Source: Ignavibacteria bacterium (GTDB lineage: Bacteria > Bacteroidota > Ignavibacteria > UBA10030 > SZUA-254). Taken from it: a stretch of 38,686 nt of DNA. Positions 26,887 to 34,874 of the stretch are shown here, one piece after another. Every line of letters begins with the position of its first letter. Within the stretch, counting starts at the first letter, position 1. The translations under genes and the position numbers were made by a program. A model generated the notes under the pieces. That model was given only the letters and a program-made list of their open reading frames with translations, was not told the DNA's origin and made no database searches. The DNA is taken from NCBI GenBank assembly GCA_016178595.1, contig JACOSY010000009.1, positions 1 through 38,686 of the forward strand, in the 5' to 3' direction.

Positions 26887-27417
26887 TCAGCCACCCGACT
26901 TAGTGATTCTCGTCGAGTGTAGTAGGGCTAAGCGCCAACCTGTACCCGAGTGCCGCAGGATTGCGCTCTCAAGCCACTCGCGATTGCGAGTCCCTTTTCG
27001 ATCCTTTATCTCAGACTTCAGGAAGTACACAACGTACGCGATATCGCCATGGATCTTTACCGATCGGAAGTCGAACATATCGCTGCGTTGATAACCACTA
27101 TCCGGGGCCGTCATCATTGTGACGTCACCCTCTATATCGAGGAGCTCGCCGTTCTCGAGGAGTAGGTAATCTTCGGTCAGGAGTGTTCGATATTTCTGCG
27201 CGTCGCCTGCACTGAATGCTGCATAGACTTTCGCAATGGCGTCTTTGACCGCCGTGGAATCGCCCTTTGATAGTGTGTGAGGATCGGCATCGGGTGTGTG
27301 CACAGTCGATGCCGGCGATGTTGTCTCCCCGCTACCTTGGGCTAGGAGATTTGGCCACATAACGCCATACAATACCATAAGTAGCAACAGGTGTGTTAGA
27401 TTAGCAGATTTGGCCAT
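26887..27417 (-). CDS. Cassette gene: secreted DUF4440/SnoaL-like protein
   Basis: This 176-residue protein has a signal peptide (about residues 1-28, ending NLLAQGSG) and a cone-shaped NTF2-like domain: AIAKVYAAFSAGDAQKYRTLL, EDYLLLENGEL, VVYFLKSEIKDR and the C-terminal RLALLHSTRI. NTF2-like proteins of this kind often act as small-molecule binders or have no known enzymatic role. GGAA-type Shine-Dalgarno precedes the ATG. Arms at 26826-26842 and 27468-27484 flank it (16 of 17 positions complementary). It is the last cassette of the array. Confidence 0.82.
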   Translation of the reverse strand: MAKSANLTHLLLLMVLYGVMWPNLLAQGSGETTSPASTVHTPDADPHTLSKGDSTAVKDAIAKVYAAFSAGDAQKYRTLLTEDYLLLENGELLDIEGDVTMMTAPDSGYQRSDMFDFRSVKIHGDIAYVVYFLKSEIKDRKGTRNREWLESAILRHSGTGWRLALLHSTRITKSGG

Positions 27418-27477
27418 GTGAGATTCCTTTCATTAGACTTGCATCAAAACGTCTTGTCAATATTTATCTTTGCTTGC

Positions 27478-27620
27478 GCATAACGTGTGCCGTAAAAATG
27501 CAATACTTTTGCGAACATCTTATTGCCATTTCAGTGAGCAAAAAGTATTGAGCTTCATCAGCGGATGTTGATTTCTTTTTCGATGTAAAACTCTGTGCGT
27601 CATTTTTACGGCTGTTATGC
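27478..27620. repeat. attC-like recombination site 1
   Basis: GCATAAC box (27478-27484), spacer GTGT, stem arm GCCGTAAAAATG (27489-27500), an inner hairpin with CAATACTTTTGC (27501-27512) against GCAAAAAGTATTG (27538-27550), and a linker of about 50 nt. The perfect partner arm CATTTTTACGGC (27601-27612), a single T and GTTATGC (27614-27620) complete it. Total length is 143 bp. It lies between the DUF4440 and DUF3224 cassettes. Confidence 0.85.
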
Positions 27621-27679
27621 GTTCGTGCACGGCGGCATCGTATGCTATCCTCGTCGATTCACTCCTGAATCAGATGCCG

Positions 27680-28090
27680 TCAGTCGAAATTGTATTCCAA
27701 TTCAAAATGACAACCTTCTCGATTGGCCAGATACATTCCAATGCCATGAATACCTTCGAGCTGACCGGTGCCCGAGCCTTTGGCAATCCGCAACGCCGCT
27801 TTTGCCACTCCACCTTCGAACGTGCCATTGTCTTCGAGGACAAAGCTGCCTGATTTTCCTGATAGTGTTCCATCAAAATATATGAGTCCAACGTATGAAG
27901 CGGAGGATTTGTGTTGATCCTTCGGGTCAGAGTGACTGTAGAACATCAGATACTCGACGGATGCCTTGCCTTCGATTTCTCCACTGAGATTGTATTCAAC
28001 AGAGGCTTTCGTCATTTTCTTTTCAGGAGTCATTTGTTGATAACTCAACTCTTCCCACTTCTTCACCGTGTAGGTTCCTTTGGCTTTCAT
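27680..28090 (-). CDS. Cassette gene: DUF3224-family protein
   Basis: This 136-residue cytoplasmic protein matches the DUF3224 pattern: KASVEYNLSGEIEGKASVEYLMFY, SYVGLIYFDGTLSGKSGSFVL and GTFEGGVAKAALRIAKGSGTGQL. These proteins form a small barrel resembling allene oxide cyclase; no function is established. GGAGAT lies upstream of the ATG. Its right-hand site is degenerate. Confidence 0.82.
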   Translation of the reverse strand: MKAKGTYTVKKWEELSYQQMTPEKKMTKASVEYNLSGEIEGKASVEYLMFYSHSDPKDQHKSSASYVGLIYFDGTLSGKSGSFVLEDNGTFEGGVAKAALRIAKGSGTGQLEGIHGIGMYLANREGCHFELEYNFD

Positions 28091-28100
28091 TTCTATCTCC

Positions 28101-28163
28101 GCATAATAGGTTTGTTTATTTGGATTCGAGCCTAAACATTTATTTCTTCAGGGCTTGTTATGC
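28101..28163. repeat. Degenerate attC-like site 2
   Basis: A GTTATGC box (28157-28163) and a decayed GCATAAT box (28101-28107) bound a 63-bp interval. The conserved 12-bp stem and inner hairpin seen in the other sites are absent, so this site looks shortened or inactive. Position and box sequences still mark it as a cassette boundary. Confidence 0.5.
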
Positions 28164-28183
28164 GTTCGTTGCTTTGCGTTCAT

Positions 28184-29551
28184 TCACTTCGTCGCAGAGA
28201 TCAACTCCGCCGGATCGTACGCCGTGCCATCTTTGATCACACGGAATACTTGATGCAGGTTCCTTAGGTCGATGAGCGGATCGGCATTGAGTATTATTAG
28301 GTCGGCAAGTTTGCCCGCTTCGATCGTTCCAAGTTCGTTCGACTTGCCAAGAGCTTTGGCAGCATCCCTTGTTGCCATTAAGATGGCTTGCATCGGAGAT
28401 GAGCCGATTTGGCTTTCCCCGTAGAGAGCCTTGTATTGCTGTCCGTGTACCATCCCGTAAGCTCCGCAATCTGTGCCAAAGACGAGAAGTACTCCTGCAT
28501 TACGAGCACGCCGTACTTCTTGGATGAAACTTGCCTGACGCCGTCTTGCGTCCCAACCCGAGTTCTTCATTTGCTGGGTCTGTCTGTGCACCGAATCGAT
28601 GCCCTGATGGAGCGCGGAGAGGACATCATCGGGATAGAGCTTCATTTGAGATGGATCGAGCGAATCGATGAGGGCCGTAGTGTCGATTCGCTGAAGCCAG
28701 AATGCGCCGCTTTGAGCCATCAAAGACATACCTTTTTGAGCCATCATCTTTAGAATCTGTTCGTCCTTAGCGCGGAGTGGAGCATTGTGCTCGATTCCAT
28801 CTGCCCCCGCGTCGATAGCGAGCTTGACAAGGTCATCAGCGGGGACATCGGTGTGAACGGTCGCCCGCAAACCGAGCCGATGAGCTTCTTCAATAATGAC
28901 GCGAACTTCTTCGAGCGAGGGAATCGGTCGCGAGTGTGTTAAGCGAATCTTGATGACATCTACGCCCAGTGCTGCAAGGGATCGAACCATTGCTCTTGCG
29001 CGATCAGGCCCATCGTATTCCAAAAAGATTGGCTGCTTCTGCGCGGTGGAATCCTTCTTGACCAATTGCATCCCGGCTGCGACGATACGAGGTCCCACGA
29101 TCCTGCCTGCATTGATTTCATCACGAACTTGTAGAACCAAATCCGTTGAGGCCAGATCTCTGACCGTAGTGAAGCCAGAAATCAGATTCAGCTTGACGTT
29201 GGTTAGGACCAACTGCCGCAGCTTCTCTGGTTTGTTCCACTGAGGGGGGAGTTCTCCGACATCGGAAAGTCCAACCATTTCGAGATGCAAGTGAGTATCA
29301 ATGAGTCCAGGCAATACAAACTTGCCAGCCGCATCGATGCGCTGGGCACCGAGAGGAATAAGCACAGTTTCCGTCGTACCGACCTTTGAGATTCGATTTC
29401 CTTCTATGATGACAGCGGCATTCGACAGCGGCGGCTTGCCCGTGCCGTCAATAAGCGTTGCCCCTGAGATCGCGATAGTCTGGAGTTCCTGTGAGTATGA
29501 TAGTGTGGATGAGAGCAACACCAACAATATCCAAAAGATGATCAATCTCAT
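28184..29551 (-). CDS. Cassette gene: secreted amidohydrolase-family enzyme
   Basis: This 455-residue protein has a signal peptide (residues 1-20, ending SSTLSYSQE). The amidohydrolase fold has HxH metal ligands in DTHLHLE, further histidines in ATVHTDVP and GIEHNAP, and the catalytic Asp in VFGTDCGAYG. It resembles secreted imidazolonepropionase/prolidase-like members; the substrate is unknown. The ATG at 29551 has AGGAG upstream. At 1.4 kb it is large for a cassette gene. Confidence 0.87.
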   Translation of the reverse strand: MRLIIFWILLVLLSSTLSYSQELQTIAISGATLIDGTGKPPLSNAAVIIEGNRISKVGTTETVLIPLGAQRIDAAGKFVLPGLIDTHLHLEMVGLSDVGELPPQWNKPEKLRQLVLTNVKLNLISGFTTVRDLASTDLVLQVRDEINAGRIVGPRIVAAGMQLVKKDSTAQKQPIFLEYDGPDRARAMVRSLAALGVDVIKIRLTHSRPIPSLEEVRVIIEEAHRLGLRATVHTDVPADDLVKLAIDAGADGIEHNAPLRAKDEQILKMMAQKGMSLMAQSGAFWLQRIDTTALIDSLDPSQMKLYPDDVLSALHQGIDSVHRQTQQMKNSGWDARRRQASFIQEVRRARNAGVLLVFGTDCGAYGMVHGQQYKALYGESQIGSSPMQAILMATRDAAKALGKSNELGTIEAGKLADLIILNADPLIDLRNLHQVFRVIKDGTAYDPAELISATK

Positions 29552-29584
29552 TGTTAGACTCCTAAGCGAACGCAACGCAATGTT

Positions 29585-29715
29585 GCCCAACGTCCGCAGT
29601 AGCAACGCAGTGCTTTTGCGAACTATCAAATGACAAATTCTCCGTGAGCAAAAGCATTGAGCGAAGTCTATAAAATCATCAAATGACGTGAGCGTCGTTG
29701 CTACTGCTGTTGTGC
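29585..29715. repeat. attC-like recombination site 3
   Basis: GCCCAAC box (29585-29591), spacer GTCC, arm GCAGTAGCAACG (29596-29607), an inner hairpin CAGTGCTTTTGC with GCAAAAGCATTG (29648-29659) followed by AGCG, and a linker. The exact partner CGTTGCTACTGC (29696-29707), T and GTTGTGC (29709-29715) complete it. It is 131 bp long and lies between the amidohydrolase and DUF6624 cassettes. Confidence 0.87.
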
Positions 29716-29736
29716 GAAGTTGCCTACACTGCATCG

Positions 29737-30663
29737 CTAATGTTTATTTTCAGCCGGCACCTTGTACTCGATGCCCCATTGTTTCACATAGTCTTCCAAT
29801 GGACCAAGTTCCACTTCGGCTCTTCGTTTATTAACATTTGGTTCGTCTTCTATCGGATAGATCTCATATTTTCCGTTTTTCATTTGAATCTGGGAACCAT
29901 ATAATTGCTTTTCGCCTTTTCCCATTCTAACCCGGTCAACTAATAAAGCGAATGAGGATTTGCTTAGTTCTCCCTTATTGGTAGCCTCCCGCAATATTGG
30001 CAAGTATTCTTCTTGAGTTTTGAGGTCAGCATGTTGGATGACGAGCCAGGCAGTCGAACTTTGATCTCCAACTAACGATTTACCTGGATATCCATATTCT
30101 TTAATGACTTCTTTGATTCTGCTGAGGTCTAAGGAATCAATTTTGTTTTGTTTGCTCCAAAGTTCCTTCATCTCTTTTGAGTCCCAACCGAACCTCTTCT
30201 GAACTGAGTCCATCATCATTCTGTTTCTTTGATCGGAATCGTTGATGGCTTCAAGTTCTCGCATGAGCGGTTTGTTGAGATGAGATTCATATTCATCGAT
30301 CTTCTTTTCAACTTTGTTGATTAATTCTGCCCATTCCTTAGTCTGATGGAGAGAGTTTAAATCAGTATCCTTTTTCAGGTGATCGATGTATTGCCATCCA
30401 AGGTCCGCTGACTGGTTAAGGTATTCCAATGCTTTAGTTTTGTTCCCAGCTAAAGCCCATGAGCATGCAGCATTATAGTAGCTAAAAAGTGTTCCTTGTT
30501 GAATTGTAAATGCACTGTCGTAATATTCTCCGGAATTTTCATACTCCTTATTGTTGTAACATTTGTCAGCCAGGTTAACTAATTCTTGGTAATTCTGTTG
30601 TTGGCAAGTAAGTACAGAAGCGAGCGCAGTTGATAAAACTGCGATCAAAATTATACGTTTCAT
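29737..30663 (-). CDS. Cassette gene: exported TPR/DUF6624 protein
   Basis: This 308-residue protein has an N-terminal signal sequence (MKRIILIAVLSTALASVLTC). The Cys could be lipidated, though Thr at -1 is not ideal. A TPR-like helical part follows (YYNAACSWALAGNKTKALEYL), then a DUF6624 domain (AWLVIQHADLKTQEEYLPIL, LLVDRVRMGKGEKQLYGSQ). AAGGATCC precedes the ATG. Its GC is low relative to the core genes. Function is unknown. Confidence 0.82.
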   Translation of the reverse strand: MKRIILIAVLSTALASVLTCQQQNYQELVNLADKCYNNKEYENSGEYYDSAFTIQQGTLFSYYNAACSWALAGNKTKALEYLNQSADLGWQYIDHLKKDTDLNSLHQTKEWAELINKVEKKIDEYESHLNKPLMRELEAINDSDQRNRMMMDSVQKRFGWDSKEMKELWSKQNKIDSLDLSRIKEVIKEYGYPGKSLVGDQSSTAWLVIQHADLKTQEEYLPILREATNKGELSKSSFALLVDRVRMGKGEKQLYGSQIQMKNGKYEIYPIEDEPNVNKRRAEVELGPLEDYVKQWGIEYKVPAENKH

Positions 30664-30728
30664 AAGTTTGGATCCTTTCTTGTGTGGGCAACGCCTATGA
30701 GCGAGATCGCTTCTATGATCGAGCGAAT

Positions 30729-30758
30729 GTTGCCCAACGTGTGCAGTGCCCCACATTT
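30729..30758. repeat. Body-less cassette junction 4
   Basis: The GCCCAAC box of the DUF6624 cassette (30732-30738) abuts the left arm of the VOC cassette, GTGCAGTGCCCCACA at 30741-30755. The usual stem and hairpin body is missing. The arm is complementary (14 of 15) to 31499-31513 at the other end of the VOC cassette. The 190 bp that follow, to 30952, contain no gene, though a GTTGGCGGTAGGCG motif at about 30879 resembles repeats of other Bacteroidota. Confidence 0.6.
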
Positions 30759-30952
30759 TCCACGGCCGTTGCCGCAATTCAATTCATTAAGGTTCCAGCG
30801 ACTGCAAGTGTTCTCTTATCAGTCTGCCAAGACAGGCTTTCTTCTCGCTCATCAGCCGCAATTTTCACCAAGCCCTTGTTGGCGGTAGGCGTTCTTTTTC
30901 AGTCCGTTATTTTATTGTCTTGCTACCAAGTTGTTTACCTAATTTTTCAAAC

Positions 30953-31453
30953 TCAATCTTTGGGTTCCCACAATTGAACTTTGTTTCCTTCTGCGTCAAG
31001 GATATGTACAAATTTACCAAAATCTACAGTTTCAATAGTATCCACAATGGTTACACCGTTCGTTTTTAATTCCTCAACAAGTGCTTCCAAGTTTTCAACC
31101 CTGTAATTTATCATAAAATCCTTTGTTGAAGGTTCAAAGTATTTTGTCGTTTCGGGAAACGGAGTCCATTGTGTTTGCCCTTTCTTTGTGCTGTCTGCAC
31201 CTTCATACCACTCAAAAGTTGCCCCATATGGGTTTGTGTTTAAACCAAGATGTTTTTGATACCATTCTGTCATTTTTTTTGGATCTTTGCATTTGAAAAA
31301 AATGCCACCAATGCCTGTTACCTTTTTCATTTTTTGTGTCTCCTCTCGTTGTGTTAGTATTGTTTTAAATGTGAAACCGGAAAGGAACGATGTCGCAATA
31401 AGGAATGCGGCAACGGCAACATGACGGTTCCAAGATTTTGTAGTTCGTTGCAT
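30953..31453 (-). CDS. Cassette gene: VOC-family (glyoxalase-like) protein
   Basis: This 166-residue protein has an N-terminal hydrophobic segment (VAVAAFLIATSFLSGF) that may anchor or export it. One complete VOC fold follows (KVTGIGGIFFKCKDPKKMTEWYQ, HILDAEGNKVQLWEP). VOC proteins include metal-dependent lyases, dioxygenases and resistance proteins; the exact reaction is unknown. AAGGAG precedes the ATG at 31453. The gene is AT-rich compared with its surroundings. Confidence 0.83.
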   Translation of the reverse strand: MQRTTKSWNRHVAVAAFLIATSFLSGFTFKTILTQREETQKMKKVTGIGGIFFKCKDPKKMTEWYQKHLGLNTNPYGATFEWYEGADSTKKGQTQWTPFPETTKYFEPSTKDFMINYRVENLEALVEELKTNGVTIVDTIETVDFGKFVHILDAEGNKVQLWEPKD

Positions 31454-31510
31454 TACTGTTACTCCTTTTCGATGAAGTCTTGTTAGATAATTGTGGATTG
31501 TGGGGCATTG

Positions 31511-31609
31511 CACATAACGTCGCGCGGGAAGTACGGCAGTGCGGGCGAACGTGAGCTGTTCTTGCTCACGATTCGACGGCACGCATTGACGTGCTTCCCG
31601 ATGTTCCGC
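31511..31609. repeat. Repeat copy 1 (attC-like hairpin shared with copies at 34641 and 37303)
   Basis: This 99-bp stretch from CACATAAC to GTTCCGC is identical to the other two copies except for one base (CGTGC instead of CGTAC). It folds as one long hairpin, with GGGAAGTACG and CGTGCTTCCC outside and CGTGAGC and GCTCACG inside. It belongs to the same class as the other sites but uses different stems. Confidence 0.8.
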
Positions 31610-31761
31610 AGCGCTCTCATGAGTGAGCGAATCTTTTGTGGTTGCGCATGTGCTCGATGAACAGATTCACTGTAATAAGTAATTCAAAATGAAATTTACT
31701 AACTGCCTCCTCAAACTTATGGGAGGTTGCGCAACCACTCGCGAGCGAATGGCTGCGGAAC
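31603..31761. other. Empty cassette (no gene)
   Basis: It is bounded by GTTCCGCAGC (31603-31612) and GCTGCGGAAC (31752-31761), perfect inverted arms, with an internal second pair GTGGTTGCGCA (31638-31648) and TGCGCAACCAC (31728-31738). The 159-bp interval has no coding region. It has the arm structure of the gene-bearing cassettes but no gene. Confidence 0.7.
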
Positions 31762-31883
31762 GTTTCGCCAAACAACGCAGCACTTTTGTGCACTCAGATT
31801 GACGAATTTCCTGTGCACAAAAGTGTTGAGCGAGGCATTTAGTAACTGAGCCACATCCAGCGTCGTTGTTTGGCGTGTTAGCC
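31755..31883. repeat. attC-like recombination site 5
   Basis: GCGGAAC box (31755-31761), spacer GTTT, arm CGCCAAACAACG (31766-31777), inner hairpin CAGCACTTTTGTGCAC (31778-31793) with GTGCACAAAAGTGTTG (31813-31828), then AGCGAGGC and the linker. The exact partner CGTTGTTTGGCG (31864-31875), T and GTTAGCC (31877-31883) complete it. It is 129 bp. Confidence 0.88.
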
Positions 31884-31902
31884 GCCGTGCAGCGTTCTGA
31901 GC

Positions 31903-32364
31903 CTACTTCTCCTTCGAATCATGTCTGTGAAATGACTGTTTGAGGCTTGCAAGGTCTCCAGAGGTAGTCGGCCATCCAGTTCCGATTCCCGTTGGATCGG
32001 CATGAAGGATGTTGAGATTCCCTTGGCTTTCCGCACTGCAACTCTTGCTGCCATTTGGGTACATCACGACGAGAGAGACTTTGATACTATTCTTACCAGA
32101 AACATCTTTGAACATCCCCAAGAAGTTGGAGCCGGAGAGTTTTGTCTCAAACGGTGTTTCCTGTTCACCGATAACGAGTGGGCTAGAATCGTTCGATGTT
32201 TGGCATGCATATGCCGATGAAAATCGAATGTGCGGGTTCTGGGAATCGGTTGATTCCACCCGAAGCAGATAGACCCTGTCTGTGGACTGCTCTTGAGCAT
32301 AACTCAAGGCAGAAATGTTGACCCCGATGAGAATCAGGATTGATAGAACACGAAATGCTTTCAT
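31903..32364 (-). CDS. Cassette gene: secreted protein of unknown function
   Basis: This 153-residue protein begins MKAFRVLSILILIGVNISAL and has a signal peptide cleaved near LSYAQEQ. The mature part has two to four cysteines (YACQTSND, KSCSAES) and beta-type segments (VYLLRVESTD, IKVSLVVMYPN). I do not recognise the family. GAGG precedes the ATG at 32364. It is flanked by arms at 31877-31893 and 32419-32436. Confidence 0.75.
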   Translation of the reverse strand: MKAFRVLSILILIGVNISALSYAQEQSTDRVYLLRVESTDSQNPHIRFSSAYACQTSNDSSPLVIGEQETPFETKLSGSNFLGMFKDVSGKNSIKVSLVVMYPNGSKSCSAESQGNLNILHADPTGIGTGWPTTSGDLASLKQSFHRHDSKEK

Positions 32365-32429
32365 AGTAACCTCTAATGAATTGTGTATAGTGATTATGTT
32401 GTTTGTATTACTGCCAAAGCTGCATGGCT

Positions 32430-32556
32430 GCGGAACGTCTCGGCAAACAACGCAATACTTTTGTGAACCTATAATTCTCATTTCCGTGAACAAAAGTATT
32501 GAGCGAGGCTTTTATTAATCATGACATTTCCAGCATCGTTGTTTGCCGTGTTATGT
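32430..32556. repeat. attC-like recombination site 6
   Basis: GCGGAAC box (32430-32436), spacer GTCT, arm CGGCAAACAACG (32441-32452), an inner hairpin CAATACTTTTGTG with CAAAAGTATTG, then AGCGAGGC and a linker. The exact partner CGTTGTTTGCCG (32537-32548), T and GTTATGT (32550-32556) complete it. Against site 5 the arms differ at one position, and both partners changed together (C/G to G/C). Confidence 0.88.
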
Positions 32557-32583
32557 GAAGTGGCGGCACGCACCAATTGTGAT

Positions 32584-33717
32584 TCATTTTGTAGCATACT
32601 CAGCGAGTTTCTTTCTAAGGAAGTCGTTGACGTGTTCCTTGTCGATGCCAAATATGTCCTGAATGGCACGGTAGAGGTCTTCATCCTCTTTCCCGTATGT
32701 CATCAGCTTTCGAATCATCGGAATACCGCCTTGTTCCTCTGCCATTTTGCACAGCAATCCACCGATAAAATATTGAGCATATACATGCAAGTCTACGCCC
32801 TTAAATGTCAAAACATTTACTTCGGGGTGTACATGGAGATACTCATAGTTTCGCCTGAGATGCCACGAAAGATCGTGACCGGAACTGCCTCCCACTAGCG
32901 TTGCATATCCTTCGAGAAAATAATGATGCGCATTGGGGAAGAGCGGGTTGATATAGATATGGACAAATTCGTGCGGATACCACTCGTCCGAACCGCCTGC
33001 ATATATAATTCGATTTGCAACATCCGTGTAGCCGCCCGGCCCACGGATGTTGCCTTCCGCAGCGTAGTAGTCAAATCCAAGAGCTTTGGCAACGCGATCG
33101 AGGTCATCAGCGAAATAGTATTCTACTGGTGCAACCGGCGTCTGCCAGGCAGCAGCGAGTGAATCGATAAATCGGTTCATTCGTTCTGCAAGTACACGAT
33201 TAAATTGATGGTCCGGCGGAAAAATATATTTAATGCTGCCGACTTGTTCTTTTTTCCAAAAACGAGTATTGATAGGAAGGACATTGCATAGCTTGTAAGA
33301 TCCATTTTCCAGACGAGCTCCCGTCTGGAAAATGATGATCACACTGACTTTACCCGAATCTTTGGGCGGCGAGTTGTAGAACATTGTTCGTATGACAAAC
33401 GTATCTGCGAATTTTGAAACGCTGAGGATGTTGATCTTGCAGTGTGACAACCAGGCGTACTGGCTTACTGACCACCATGTGTTGGCGACGAGGTCGTAAG
33501 GCTTATACTGATGCTGTTCCGATTCAACCCAATAAGGGTTTAAATAAAGGCTGTCAGGTTTTGAGTTGAGATAACTTTCCAAAAGTCGGATGACTTGAGA
33601 AATCTCTGAGTTAGAAGTGTCAATACTACTGCTGATCTCAATATGGATTGGAGATTGCTGAGCGAGTATGACTGCCGTCGTGCTCAGGAAAAGGACTATT
33701 GATATTATGCATCTCAT
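32584..33717 (-). CDS. Cassette gene: secreted putative zinc metallopeptidase
   Basis: This 377-residue protein has a signal peptide (MRCIISIVLFLSTTAVILAQ). The zinc-binding motif HEFVH lies in EWYPHEFVHIYINPLF, followed after about 18 residues by the likely third-ligand Glu in FLEGYATLVG, the gluzincin arrangement. The closing helical region (MIRKLMTYGKEDEDLYRAI) is as in peptidase MA-like proteins. The substrate is unknown, and loss of peptidase function cannot be excluded. Its right-hand site is truncated. Confidence 0.8.
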   Translation of the reverse strand: MRCIISIVLFLSTTAVILAQQSPIHIEISSSIDTSNSEISQVIRLLESYLNSKPDSLYLNPYWVESEQHQYKPYDLVANTWWSVSQYAWLSHCKINILSVSKFADTFVIRTMFYNSPPKDSGKVSVIIIFQTGARLENGSYKLCNVLPINTRFWKKEQVGSIKYIFPPDHQFNRVLAERMNRFIDSLAAAWQTPVAPVEYYFADDLDRVAKALGFDYYAAEGNIRGPGGYTDVANRIIYAGGSDEWYPHEFVHIYINPLFPNAHHYFLEGYATLVGGSSGHDLSWHLRRNYEYLHVHPEVNVLTFKGVDLHVYAQYFIGGLLCKMAEEQGGIPMIRKLMTYGKEDEDLYRAIQDIFGIDKEHVNDFLRKKLAEYATK

Positions 33718-33720
33718 AAG

Positions 33721-33808
33721 AGAAGTAGTAGTGAGTAGAGAACCGCATGGAGCGAACTCAACAATTTCCTTTTCAAGAAAGTGAGCGTCGTAAACACGCT
33801 TGTTATGT
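33721..33808. repeat. Truncated attC-like site 7
   Basis: Only the right end is recognisable: a GAGCG...GTGAGCGTCG stretch and the GTTATGT box at 33802-33808. The left AAC box expected next to the metallopeptidase start is absent, and no 12-bp stem can be drawn. This looks like decay of a former site. Confidence 0.5.
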
Positions 33809-33826
33809 GAAGTTGTTTTCCTGCCA

Positions 33827-34594
33827 CTATGATATCCCTGGTTCGGCTCTGTTTGATCGCAATAGTATAATTAGACCAATGAAATAAGGAAAGAAATAGA
33901 CAACTGCTGGCGGCAAAGGCATAATCCATACGATTATTGCTAAGAATAGGCTGAAAACGATGATGGTTGTTCCCCATTTGTTTCCAATCCATCCGCATTT
34001 CCACAATGCTCTTCCGAAGGCCATCGTACCAAGGCATCCTGACACAAAGTACACAAGGGCTAATCCAGACCGCCCTTGATAAAGAAACCTGAACAACTCG
34101 GAACTCTGCGCTGCCACATCTGGATCGCCTGGAGCCAAGGACATGATTGACCACAGTATCATTCTCTGGCCAAGCCAAAAGATCGTTGACACGGTGAAGT
34201 TGATAAAGCCAAGAAGCAAAAGGCCACGATTTGCAATATCCCAGAATGAAGCTGTAAGTATCACAAATCCAGTCAGCACTACCCAATGTCCTGCGAGGAG
34301 CCCTCCGCTGTTGAAGAATAACACTGCGGGGTGTTGGAAATCAGGAGGTCCTGCACTACCGCAAAGCCACACTACAGCACCACCGAGGGTTAGAATAAGT
34401 CCTGCCAGGCTCGGTGTGGATGTCAACTTTACATCTGTACGTAAATTTTTCACAACAGCAAGAACAACGGCTGCGAAATAGAAAATCCCAACTACAATCA
34501 GCACTGTTAGGCCTCGTGATTGATATACGCCGGCGAGAATAAGAAACCATATTGGAAGAAGCCAAAGATACCACATACTGATACGTCGAATCAT
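33827..34594 (-). CDS. Cassette gene: polytopic membrane protein of unknown function
   Basis: This 255-residue protein has about eight hydrophobic segments and little soluble mass (IWFLILAGVYQSRGLTVLIV; LALVYFVSGCLGTMAFG). I recognise no family motif. AAGGAG precedes the ATG. Arms at 33802-33825 and 34630-34654 pair over about 22 of 25 positions, across the gene. Confidence 0.72.
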   Translation of the reverse strand: MIRRISMWYLWLLPIWFLILAGVYQSRGLTVLIVVGIFYFAAVVLAVVKNLRTDVKLTSTPSLAGLILTLGGAVVWLCGSAGPPDFQHPAVLFFNSGGLLAGHWVVLTGFVILTASFWDIANRGLLLLGFINFTVSTIFWLGQRMILWSIMSLAPGDPDVAAQSSELFRFLYQGRSGLALVYFVSGCLGTMAFGRALWKCGWIGNKWGTTIIVFSLFLAIIVWIMPLPPAVVYFFPYFIGLIILLRSNRAEPGIS

Positions 34595-34647
34595 TTTGTT
34601 CTCCTTGAAACAATAATATTTGTCACTTGGGCTGGCAAAACAATTTC

Positions 34648-34850
34648 ACATAACGTCGCGCGGGAAGTACGGCAGTGCGGGCGAACGTGAGCTGTTCTTG
34701 CTCACGATTCGACGGCACGCATTGACGTACTTCCCGATGTTCCGCGCCGTTCGCGAAGCGAACAAGCGGAACAAGGGTGAACGAACAAAAATATTGAGTG
34801 AGGCTTTTCATTCCCAGCCATTACCAACGTCGTTGTTTTGTATGTTAAGC
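34648..34850. repeat. Compound attC-like site 8 containing the 142-bp repeat (copy 2)
   Basis: The ACATAAC box (34648-34654) starts repeat copy 2 (34641-34782), identical to copy 3 at the recombinase. After GGGTGAAC the sequence switches to the right half of an ordinary site (GAACAAAAATATTGAGTGAGG...CGTCG), ending in GTTAAGC (34844-34850). It therefore looks like an empty cassette joined to half a site. The two arms GTTCCGC...GCGGAAC (34739-34772) form a compact hairpin. Confidence 0.8.
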
Positions 34851-34874
34851 GCAGTGCGCCACTGAGGTTATCCG

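Noticed and set aside
27595-27885. Plus-strand ORF across site 1 and the DUF3224 gene
   Set aside because: It overlaps a structured repeat and a recognised gene on the other strand.
29301-29633. Plus-strand ORFs inside the amidohydrolase gene
   Set aside because: These are antisense shadows of a clear minus-strand enzyme, without RBS or domain.
31511-31609. Coding potential of the 142-bp repeat (recurring NREQEQLTFARTAVLPARRY reading)
   Set aside because: The same peptide appears in three reading contexts only because the DNA repeat is copied; it has no start, RBS or conservation of its own.
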